Positions 1 to 7,219 of a stretch of DNA of 64,000 bases are shown here, in pieces. The position numbers and the translations under genes were made by a program. Position 1 is the first letter of the stretch. Each line of letters opens with the position of its first letter. The notes beneath the pieces are model-generated. The model was given only the letters and a program-made list of their open reading frames with translations. It did not search any database and was not told the DNA's origin. The stretch covers positions 62,001-126,000 of the forward strand of contig CAMCBW010000005.1 in NCBI GenBank assembly GCA_945873105.1. Reading direction: 5' to 3'. This DNA comes from Tangfeifania diversioriginum (GTDB lineage Bacteria; Bacteroidota; Bacteroidia; Bacteroidales; Prolixibacteraceae).

Positions 1-1
1 C

Positions 2-403
2 GACGAACCGTTCGGAAACAGCCTCTGTGGTTCCTGCACCCGTTGCATGGATAGCTGTCCAACCGGGGCCATCATCGCCCCCTCCACCCTAGATGCAACC
101 AAATGCATCTCCTACCTGACCATCGAGACCCGGGAGGATATTCCTGAAAACTTGACCCCAAAGCTATCCAACAGATTGGTTGGCTGTGACATCTGCCAAC
201 AGGTATGCCCCTGGAACAGCAGGGCCATTCAACACCAGGTCGCAGAATTCAATCCAAAATCCGATCTACTCAGGATGAACAGTGATGCATGGAGAACCCT
301 GGATAAACCAACTTACAAAAGACTCTTCAAAGGCACTGCAGTTGAACGGGCAGGGTACAACAGGATAAAAGCTACACTGGATATTCTATTCAGAATCAAA
401 TGA
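2..403 (+). CDS. queG: Epoxyqueuosine reductase QueG, C-terminal part (5' end outside window)
   Basis: Reduces epoxyqueuosine to queuosine in tRNA, a cobalamin and 4Fe-4S enzyme of the cytosol. The frame is open from base 2, so 133 codons of the C-terminus are present and the true start lies left of the window. The first visible residues hold the first cluster motif ([14 protein letters not shown]), and a second set, [11 protein letters not shown], follows about 50 residues later; this spacing of two ferredoxin-type motifs with PTGAI and CPWN is characteristic of QueG. The short tail after them lacks a HEAT repeat, as in many Bacteroidetes homologues. queA, the preceding step of the pathway, is also in this window at 27.8 kb. 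Confidence 0.93.
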   Translation, partial: DEPFGNSLCGSCTRCMDSCPTGAIIAPSTLDATKCISYLTIETREDIPENLTPKLSNRLVGCDICQQVCPWNSRAIQHQVAEFNPKSDLLRMNSDAWRTLDKPTYKRLFKGTAVERAGYNRIKATLDILFRIK

Positions 404-490
404 TCTATCTTTGCCTTGGTTTTATTGATTGGGAATGTTCGGAGTCCTGCATTCCAAAATCTAAAATCCAAAATCCAAAATATCACTGCA

Positions 491-1315
491 ATGCAAGAAC
501 AATCCTGGATCTCATTCGACGGCACAAAGATCTATGCTGTTCTGTGGCAACCGGCTGTTCCACCCAAGGCAGTGATCGCCTTTGTTCACGGACATGGAAC
601 CCACTGCCGCAGGTACGACGATTGGCTGAACGATTTTGTTCATGACGGGTGTGCTGCCATCACCTTCGATCTGCGTGGACACGGCCGTTCGGGAGGCAAA
701 CAGGGAACCATACACCGCTACAGGGAATACCTCGAAGACACGGCCCTTTTAATGCTCAAAGCCAGGGAACTATTTCCCGGATTACCCGTGATCCTGTATG
801 GACACAGCATGGGTGCCACCATCGTTCTCTCCTATCTCGACTGGGCGAGGGAGCTTCCGGAAATGGCGATCCTCTCCTCAGCCTGGCTGGAACTGGTGCA
901 ACCTCCGGGCAACTTAAAGAGTCTGGCCATCTGGCTGGCTGACTCCCTGCTTCCCCAGGTTACCATCCGGACCGGACTCAAATCAAAGGATTTTGCGCCA
1001 CCTCCAACCAATGAACCCCCGAAACCAAAGGACCCACTGATGCACAAAAGAATTTCTGCCCGGTGTTTCAGGGAGGTGCAGCGAGCCGGCAGCAAGATCG
1101 GAACCCACAGTTTGCCTTCAAGCATTCCATTGCTCTTTATGCACGGTACCCACGACAAGGTTTCTTCACCATCTGCATCCGAAAAGTTGGCCAAAAGCCT
1201 TCCGGGAAACGCTACCTACCGCGAATGGAAAGAGGGACCGCACACCCTGCATTCATGGGACCAAAGCCACAAGGTCACACGCTACACCCTAGATTGGATA
1301 AACAAAAGGTTATGA
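491..1315 (+). CDS. Alpha/beta hydrolase, monoacylglycerol lipase / lysophospholipase-like
   Basis: A 274-residue serine hydrolase, probably acting on lipid esters. Visible parts are the oxyanion-hole segment F-V-H-G-H-G, the nucleophile elbow G-H-S-M-G, the acid in H-G-T-H-D-K and the catalytic His in E-G-P-H-T-L-H-S-W, which fits the hydrolase_4 family. I chose the ATG at 491 because the upstream TTG alternative (416) would translate a low-complexity AT-rich spacer of AAAATCC-type repeats. No signal peptide, so cytosolic. The stop overlaps the ATG of the GSCFA gene (ATGA), indicating co-transcription. The substrate cannot be read from sequence. Confidence 0.88.
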   Translation: MQEQSWISFDGTKIYAVLWQPAVPPKAVIAFVHGHGTHCRRYDDWLNDFVHDGCAAITFDLRGHGRSGGKQGTIHRYREYLEDTALLMLKARELFPGLPVILYGHSMGATIVLSYLDWARELPEMAILSSAWLELVQPPGNLKSLAIWLADSLLPQVTIRTGLKSKDFAPPPTNEPPKPKDPLMHKRISARCFREVQRAGSKIGTHSLPSSIPLLFMHGTHDKVSSPSASEKLAKSLPGNATYREWKEGPHTLHSWDQSHKVTRYTLDWINKRL

Positions 1316-2307
1316 CAAAATTTCGGACAGAGATCAGCCTATCGCAGGTAAATAAACAACTTTCCTACCGCAGGAACGCGCTGATGATTGGCTCCTGCTT
1401 TACGGAAAACATTGGGAATTATCTTCAGGAACACTATTTTCCCATAGTGACCAATCCGTGTGGGATTCTATACAACCCTTCGTCGATAGCCAAATCTATT
1501 GAGTTTATGCTAGACGGGAAACAGCTGGAACCAACAGATCTCTTCTTCGCAAATGGTTTATGGAACAATTTCCAATTCCACAGTCGCTTCTCCAATCCTG
1601 ATCCTGAAACGGCGCTTTCAGGAATGAACTACTCCCTCTTGAATGCCACCAAGAAATTAGAAACTGCCTCCCACCTCTTCCTGACTTTTGGAACTTCCTG
1701 GGTTTACCGCGAAAGAGAGGGCAATACCATCGTTGGAAATTGCCACAAACTTCCCGCTAACCGTTTCATCCGTGAAAGGCTCTCAGTGGAAGAGATGGCT
1801 GAACAGTGGATTGAGCTGCTAAACCATCTCTTTTCCATTCATTCCGATCTTTCGGTCGTCTTCACCATCAGTCCGATCCGTCACCTCAAAGATGGCAGCT
1901 ACCAGAACCAGGTAAGCAAATCAAGCCTTTTCCTGCTGGTAGACAGGTTGCTGGACTACTTTGGACCTGAAAAAACATCCTATTTCCCCTCCTATGAACT
2001 GGTCATGGACGAACTCCGGGATTATCGCTTCTATGCCACTGACATGTTGCATCTTAGTGAAATGGCGACGGCGTTTGTGCAGGAAAAATTTAACGAGCTT
2101 TATCTTGACCCCGAAAGCAAGGAGATCAATATCCTGGTAAGTAAAATAATTAAATCACTAAATCACAAGCCTTTCCACAACCAGGATCCCTCCTATCAAA
2201 AAATGCTTTCCAAATTGATGGAGGATGCACAAGCCCTCGCCTCCAAATATAGTGCCGTCAATCTTAACGATTTAATAATTGTTATCAATCAAAAAAAGGT
2301 CCTTTAA
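1312..2307 (+). CDS. GSCFA domain protein
   Basis: A 331-residue protein of the GSCFA family, which is named after its signature; here the motif is G-S-C-F-T-E at residues 27-32. A D-x-L-H-L-S motif near the C-terminus (D-M-L-H-L-S) recalls the Asp-His of SGNH/GDSL esterases, and the family is often regarded as SGNH-like, but no substrate is established. The start at 1312 overlaps the stop of the hydrolase by four bases (ATGA); longer upstream readings only run through the hydrolase gene in another frame. Co-transcription with a lipase-like hydrolase is compatible with an esterase or acyl-transfer role, which is inference. Confidence 0.88.
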   Translation: MTKFRTEISLSQVNKQLSYRRNALMIGSCFTENIGNYLQEHYFPIVTNPCGILYNPSSIAKSIEFMLDGKQLEPTDLFFANGLWNNFQFHSRFSNPDPETALSGMNYSLLNATKKLETASHLFLTFGTSWVYREREGNTIVGNCHKLPANRFIRERLSVEEMAEQWIELLNHLFSIHSDLSVVFTISPIRHLKDGSYQNQVSKSSLFLLVDRLLDYFGPEKTSYFPSYELVMDELRDYRFYATDMLHLSEMATAFVQEKFNELYLDPESKEINILVSKIIKSLNHKPFHNQDPSYQKMLSKLMEDAQALASKYSAVNLNDLIIVINQKKVL

Positions 2308-2321
2308 CTTTTTTTTAATCA

Positions 2322-2329
2322 TACCTTTG
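2322..2329 (+). promoter_or_regulatory. Candidate -7 element (TACCTTTG) of the glycogen block
   Basis: Exact match to the Bacteroidetes -7 consensus TAnnTTTG, 69 bases before the debranching enzyme ATG and just after the GSCFA stop. No TTTG lies at the ideal -33 position; a TTTA is 15 bases upstream. Confidence 0.45.
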
Positions 2330-2397
2330 TCTATTTTAGCAAGCAACATAAAATTGCGCAAAAACCTTCCGTTATTCAATTATAAACGTTCGAAACT

Positions 2398-4356
2398 ATG
2401 GGATACCTGAATTTTGATAAAGATAAACTGGTCAATTTATCCTATTCACTGGAACGCGAGACGTTGCGGACCAACCGCGGAGGTGCCTATTCTTCCTCAA
2501 CCCTGGCTGGATGCAATACCCGAAAGTACCACGGTCTGCTGGTGGTCAGGCTCGATGAACTGGATGGTGGCAAGCATGTATTGCTCTCTTCGCTCGATGA
2601 GACTGTTATCCAGCACGAAGCTCAGTTCAATCTCGGGATCCACAAATTTCCCGGAGATTTCTACGAACCCAAAGGCCACAAATACATCAGGAATTTTGAG
2701 TTTGACACCATCCAAAAGCACACCTACAGGGTTGGAGGGGTGATCCTCACCAGAACGAGATTACTCGTAGAGCATGAGAATACGCTCCTGGTTAAATATA
2801 CCCTCGAAGAGGCAAACAGCCCCACCAAGCTTCGTTTCAAGCCATTTATGGCTTTCAGGAATGTACATTCGCTCAGCAAGGCCAATCTTTATGCCAATTC
2901 AAAATATACGCCAGTGGCCAATGGCATCAAAATGAAACTCTATGAGGGGTATCCCGATTTTTACATGCAGCTTTCAAAAGCATGCGATTTTGTGCCGGTT
3001 CCGGATTGGTACAAAAACATAGAATACATGCGGGAGCAGGAGCGAGGCTATGAATTCCAGGAAGATCTCTTCGTTCCGGGCTATTTTGAGGTCTCCATCA
3101 CCAAGGGGGAATCCATCTTCTTTGCCGCCTCCACGCAAGAGCAAAAACCTGCAACCTTTCTCAAACGTTACGAAAGTGAAAAGAAATTGCGCATCCCGAG
3201 AGACTCTTTCATCAACTGTTTGTTGAATTCCGGCAAACAATTTCTTTGGGAAAGAAAGGATGGGATTGACCTGATCGCCGGATATCCCTGGTATGAATCA
3301 ATCACCAGGCAAACTTTGACGGCCATGCCGGGTATCTTCCTGGTCATTGGGGATGTAAAAAATTACGAGGCAGTACTGCAAACCAACCTCAAAAGGTTGC
3401 GCAATGGACTTTTGCCCAAATATGCCGGACAGGAGAGTCTTTACGATGCTGCAGATGCTCCCCTGCTCGTTTTCAATGCACTACAGAGACTTTTGAAATT
3501 CAGTCCGGCCAAGAATATCTGGAGCACCTACGGTTCCTCCCTGAAAGAGATTCTCACCAACTACCGTGAAGGTACCGATTTCAACATCCATATGCAGGAA
3601 AATGGGCTGATACATGCCAAAATGGAGGGGGTGGCCCTCACCTGGATGGACGATTACAAAGACGGAAGACCTGTCACACAAAGAGGTGGTTTGGCTGTAG
3701 AGATCAATGCGTTGTGGTACAATGCCGTTTGCTTTGCCCTGGAATTGGCTGAAGCTGCGGGCGACAAAACATTTGTCAAAGAGTGGAAAGAACTTCCTCC
3801 CCGTATTGCAGAATCATTTATCACCACCTTCTGGTGTGAAGAGTGCCTGCAACTGGCCGACTATGTCGATGGAGACTACACAGACTGGTCTGTCAGACCC
3901 AACATACTTTTGGCTGCAGCAATGGATTATTCTCCCCTGACGAGGACCCAAAAGAAATTGATTATCAGCGAAGTAAAAAACAGCCTGCTCACACCGGTGG
4001 GTATACGGACGCTCTCCCCGGAGGATGCCGCTTACCAGGGTTTTTCGAGTGAAAGAGCGGATGGTTTTTCAGAGATCGCCCACCAGGGTGTGGTCTATCC
4101 CTATCTGATCTATCCATTTGTGAAAACATACCTCGAAGTTCACAAAATGGGTGGCCTCTCCTTTGCCAAAAATTGCCTGGAAGGTTTTAAAAATGAAATG
4201 GCAGAGAATTGCATCGGAACCTTGTCTGAAGCCTACGATGGAAATCCGCCGCATACAGCAAGAGGCACCATTTCTCAGGCTTCCAATGTAGCCGGAGTGA
4301 TTATGGCCAATGCGCTGGTAGAAAAATTTGAAGCAGAAAATAAAATTACAAGCTAA
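2398..4356 (+). CDS. Glycogen debranching enzyme, amylo-alpha-1,6-glucosidase type
   Basis: A 652-residue cytosolic enzyme that hydrolyses alpha-1,6 branch stubs in glycogen. The first ~230 residues match the bacterial debranching enzyme N-terminal domain (T-L-R-T-N-R-G-G-A-Y-S-S-S-T and R-K-Y-H-G-L-L-V near the start). From about residue 270 comes the (alpha/alpha)6-barrel GDE_C domain, with the conserved T-W-M-D-D (about 416-420), the V-E-I-N-A-L-W-Y-N segment soon after, and the A-R-G-T-I-S-Q-A-S-N-V-A-G close to the end. Length is usual for the Bacteroidetes enzyme. It leads a same-strand block with a glycosyltransferase, GH57 amylase and alpha-glucan phosphorylase, a common Bacteroidetes glycogen cluster. 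Confidence 0.93.
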   Translation: MGYLNFDKDKLVNLSYSLERETLRTNRGGAYSSSTLAGCNTRKYHGLLVVRLDELDGGKHVLLSSLDETVIQHEAQFNLGIHKFPGDFYEPKGHKYIRNFEFDTIQKHTYRVGGVILTRTRLLVEHENTLLVKYTLEEANSPTKLRFKPFMAFRNVHSLSKANLYANSKYTPVANGIKMKLYEGYPDFYMQLSKACDFVPVPDWYKNIEYMREQERGYEFQEDLFVPGYFEVSITKGESIFFAASTQEQKPATFLKRYESEKKLRIPRDSFINCLLNSGKQFLWERKDGIDLIAGYPWYESITRQTLTAMPGIFLVIGDVKNYEAVLQTNLKRLRNGLLPKYAGQESLYDAADAPLLVFNALQRLLKFSPAKNIWSTYGSSLKEILTNYREGTDFNIHMQENGLIHAKMEGVALTWMDDYKDGRPVTQRGGLAVEINALWYNAVCFALELAEAAGDKTFVKEWKELPPRIAESFITTFWCEECLQLADYVDGDYTDWSVRPNILLAAAMDYSPLTRTQKKLIISEVKNSLLTPVGIRTLSPEDAAYQGFSSERADGFSEIAHQGVVYPYLIYPFVKTYLEVHKMGGLSFAKNCLEGFKNEMAENCIGTLSEAYDGNPPHTARGTISQASNVAGVIMANALVEKFEAENKITS

Positions 4357-4369
4357 CTTAACCAATGAT

Positions 4370-5659
4370 ATGAAGGTATTGATGTTTGGATGGGAATTCC
4401 CCCCTCATATAAGCGGTGGGCTTGGGACAGCAAGTTTTGGCCTGACAAAGGGATTGGCCGAGTTTGATGATCTGGAAGTACTCTTTGTCGTACCCAAGGC
4501 ATATGGAGACGAAGATGATACTGCGGTAAAGAAAATCATTGGTGCCAATGAGATCAGCATTACCCGAAAACATGTCCATGTTTTTCATTCTGAAAGACAA
4601 ATCGATATTTCGGAGGTAAGGTCCAACCTGGTTCCTTATGCCGATCCGGAAGAATTTTGGCAACTGACGCAACAGCGATTCTCCTCATCCACCCGTTTTG
4701 TCCAGACTGATGCGCAGGGAAAGATCCCATTCTCGGGAAAGTATGGGGCCAATCTGCACGAGGAGATTGCCAATTATGCCATTGTCGCCGAATACATCGG
4801 AAAGGAATATGATTTCGATGTGATTCATGCCCACGACTGGTTGGCCTATCCTGCGGGAATAGCTGCCAAACGTGTAAGTGGCAAACCCCTTGTGATCCAC
4901 GTACATGCCACAGACTTTGACAGAAGCGGCGGGAGCGTCAATCCCAAGGTTTACGCCATCGAAAGGGAAGGGATGGAAATTGCCGACCAGATCATTACTG
5001 TTAGCAACCTTACCAGGAAGATTGTCATCGAAAAATATGGCATCAACCCTGACAAGGTAACGACAGTCTACAATGCAGTCGAACCACTCGAGAACCGGGA
5101 AAATGAAAAGTTCAGGCGAGGGATCAACGACAAGATCGTCACTTTCCTGGGACGTATCACCATGCAAAAAGGGCCGGAGTATTTTATCGAAGCTGCCTAC
5201 CAGGTATTGAAACGGACTGAAAATGTAAGGTTTGTAATGGCTGGAAGTGGCGACATGATGGAAAAAATGATCCGCCGGACTGCCCGTTTGGGTATTTCAG
5301 ACAGGTTTCATTATACCGGCTTTTTGAAAGGAGATGATGTTTTTGATATGTTCAGAATGAGCGACGTCTATGTAATGCCCTCCGTTTCTGAACCCTTCGG
5401 CATTTCTCCGCTGGAGGCCATGATGACGGATGTCCCTGTGATCATCTCCAAACAATCGGGAGTAGCAGAGATTCTGACCCATGCCATCAAAGTTGATTTT
5501 TGGGACATCAATGCCATGGCAGATGCCATTTATGGCATCATCAAATATCCCGCACTGTCGGCCATGTTCCGCAAATTTGGACGGGTAGAGGTCGACAGCT
5601 TGCAGTGGAAACACTCTGCGGCACATGTTCGTGAAGTATACAAGAAAGCAATCAGATAA
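4370..5659 (+). CDS. GT4/GT5-like glycosyltransferase, probable glycogen synthase
   Basis: A 429-residue GT-B fold transferase. The N-terminus reads K-V-L-M-F-G-W-E-F-P-P followed by a G-G-L-G-T loop, H-A-H-D-W occurs mid-protein, and the C-terminal nucleotide-sugar motif E-P-F-G-I-S-P-L-E at residues 341-349 is the E-x7-E signature. Homologues in this gene position between a debranching enzyme and a GH57 amylase are annotated as glycogen synthase or group 1 glycosyltransferase; glycogen synthesis is the likely job by context, but the donor (ADP- or UDP-glucose) is not evident. I chose ATG 4370, 13 bases after the debranching stop; the ATG at 4328 lies inside the upstream gene. Confidence 0.85.
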   Translation: MKVLMFGWEFPPHISGGLGTASFGLTKGLAEFDDLEVLFVVPKAYGDEDDTAVKKIIGANEISITRKHVHVFHSERQIDISEVRSNLVPYADPEEFWQLTQQRFSSSTRFVQTDAQGKIPFSGKYGANLHEEIANYAIVAEYIGKEYDFDVIHAHDWLAYPAGIAAKRVSGKPLVIHVHATDFDRSGGSVNPKVYAIEREGMEIADQIITVSNLTRKIVIEKYGINPDKVTTVYNAVEPLENRENEKFRRGINDKIVTFLGRITMQKGPEYFIEAAYQVLKRTENVRFVMAGSGDMMEKMIRRTARLGISDRFHYTGFLKGDDVFDMFRMSDVYVMPSVSEPFGISPLEAMMTDVPVIISKQSGVAEILTHAIKVDFWDINAMADAIYGIIKYPALSAMFRKFGRVEVDSLQWKHSAAHVREVYKKAIR

Positions 5660-5682
5660 AACCATCGATAATAGTTCAAACC

Positions 5683-7062
5683 ATGAAGACAATCTGCCTG
5701 AATTTTCAGATACACCAACCCTTCCGCTACCGCAAATACCGCTTTTTCGATATCGGAAATGACTCCTATTATTACGATGATTATGCCAATGAAACCATCA
5801 TGCGTAAGATTGCAGACAATTGTTACCTGCCTGCCAATCACATCCTGCTCAAACAGATAAAAAAACTGAAAGGTAAATTTAAAGTCTCCTTTTCCATCTC
5901 AGGAGTAGCACTCGACCAATTCAGACTTTATGCCCCGGAGGTAATCGACTCATTCAAGGAGTTGGCGGAAACCGGATCCGTAGAGTTTTTGTCAGGAACC
6001 TACGCCAACTCCCTGGTATCCCTGGTAGACGAAGAACTCTTTGCCAAACAGGTAAGAGCGCACGACAAGCTGATTGAAGAGTATTTTGGCCAGACACCCA
6101 CGGTTTTTAGAAATTCGGAGATGATCTACTCCGATGAGTTGGGCGACCTGATCTACCGGCTGGGCTTTGAGACAGTCCTGACAGAGGGAGCCAAACACAT
6201 TCTAGGGTGGAAAAGTCCGAACTTTCTCTATTGCAATGCACTAAATCCAAGACAGAAGGTGCTGATGCGCAACCATCGGCTGAGCGACGACCTCTCCTTC
6301 CGTTTCTCCAACACCTCCTGGAACGAATATCCACTGACCGCCTCCAAGATGACCGACTGGCTGGTCAACCTTCCCAAGCAAGAGGAGATTGTCAACATCT
6401 TCCTCAACTACGAAACCTTTGGAGAGATTCAAAAAAAGAAATCCGGGATCTTTGATTTTCTGGAAAGCCTGCCCGAAATCATTCTCAAAACCAAGGAACT
6501 AACCTTTTCAACCCCAAGTGAAGCTGTTAAAGCACTTCAGCCGGTTTCTGCCGTCCATGTATTGCACCCCATCTCGTGGGCCGACGAAGAGCGGGATCTT
6601 TCAGCCTGGCTGGGGAATGAATTGCAGAAAGATGCCTTTAACCAGCTCTATGCGCTGAAGGAACGGGTTAAAAAGTGCACCGATCCGAAAATTCAAAAAG
6701 ATTGGGTTTACCTGCAATCGAACGATCACCTCTATTACATGTGCACCAAATTCTTCTCCGACGGTGAGGTACACAAGTTCTTCAACCCCTATGGAAATCC
6801 TTACGAAGCATTTATCAACTACATGAATGTTCTGAGTGATTTTACACTGAGGCTGAACACCCTCGTTCCAATCAATGAAAATGAAGCAGAGATGACCAAA
6901 TTGAAAAAGATCATTGAAGAGAAATCCAAAAAACTGGAAGAGGCAGAACTCGAAATAATGAAGTTGAAAAAACCGGTTCCCAAAACCACTAAACCCAAGG
7001 AAAAACCGGTCAAGCAAGTGGTGGCAAAAACAAAAAACACCAAAAAGACTGGGTCGAAATAG
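5683..7062 (+). CDS. GH57 family alpha-amylase / glucanotransferase with basic tail
   Basis: A 459-residue family 57 glycoside hydrolase acting on alpha-1,4-glucans. The GH57 signature H-Q-P is at residues 11-13; the segment R-N-S-E-M-I-Y around residue 146 is a candidate catalytic region, and W-A-D-E-E-R-D-L-S-A-W-L-G-N near residue 300 matches the last conserved block of intracellular GH57 amylases. No signal peptide. After about residue 400 there is a predicted coiled coil rich in Lys and Glu, and then a Pro/Lys/Thr-rich tail of about 30 residues, probably disordered and strongly basic. The gene follows the glycosyltransferase by 23 bases, so it is likely in one transcript with it. Confidence 0.9.
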   Translation: MKTICLNFQIHQPFRYRKYRFFDIGNDSYYYDDYANETIMRKIADNCYLPANHILLKQIKKLKGKFKVSFSISGVALDQFRLYAPEVIDSFKELAETGSVEFLSGTYANSLVSLVDEELFAKQVRAHDKLIEEYFGQTPTVFRNSEMIYSDELGDLIYRLGFETVLTEGAKHILGWKSPNFLYCNALNPRQKVLMRNHRLSDDLSFRFSNTSWNEYPLTASKMTDWLVNLPKQEEIVNIFLNYETFGEIQKKKSGIFDFLESLPEIILKTKELTFSTPSEAVKALQPVSAVHVLHPISWADEERDLSAWLGNELQKDAFNQLYALKERVKKCTDPKIQKDWVYLQSNDHLYYMCTKFFSDGEVHKFFNPYGNPYEAFINYMNVLSDFTLRLNTLVPINENEAEMTKLKKIIEEKSKKLEEAELEIMKLKKPVPKTTKPKEKPVKQVVAKTKNTKKTGSK

Positions 7063-7163
7063 CAGACCTAATGTAAAGATATTGTTATGAATACAGAAAC
7101 ATAACACAATTGAATCCGTATTCAAATTTTTTGTGTAACGAATTTTGTATTATTGCACTCATA

Positions 7164-7197
7164 ACAAAAGTGACACATATACATGTGTCACTTTTGT
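7164..7197. promoter_or_regulatory. 15-bp perfect inverted repeat upstream of the phosphorylase gene
   Basis: Arms ACAAAAGTGACACAT (7164-7178) and its exact complement (7183-7197) around an ATAC loop. It ends 22 bases before the phosphorylase ATG and about 100 bases after the GH57 stop. There is no long T run after it, so an operator or a leader RNA hairpin is as likely as a terminator. Function unknown. Confidence 0.6.
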
Positions 7198-7219
7198 AAA
7201 TTTATAAGACATAGATAGC

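Noticed and set aside
416..490. N-terminal extension of the alpha/beta hydrolase
   Set aside because: The TTG start would translate AAAATCC-type spacer repeats; the ATG at 491 begins the conserved protein.
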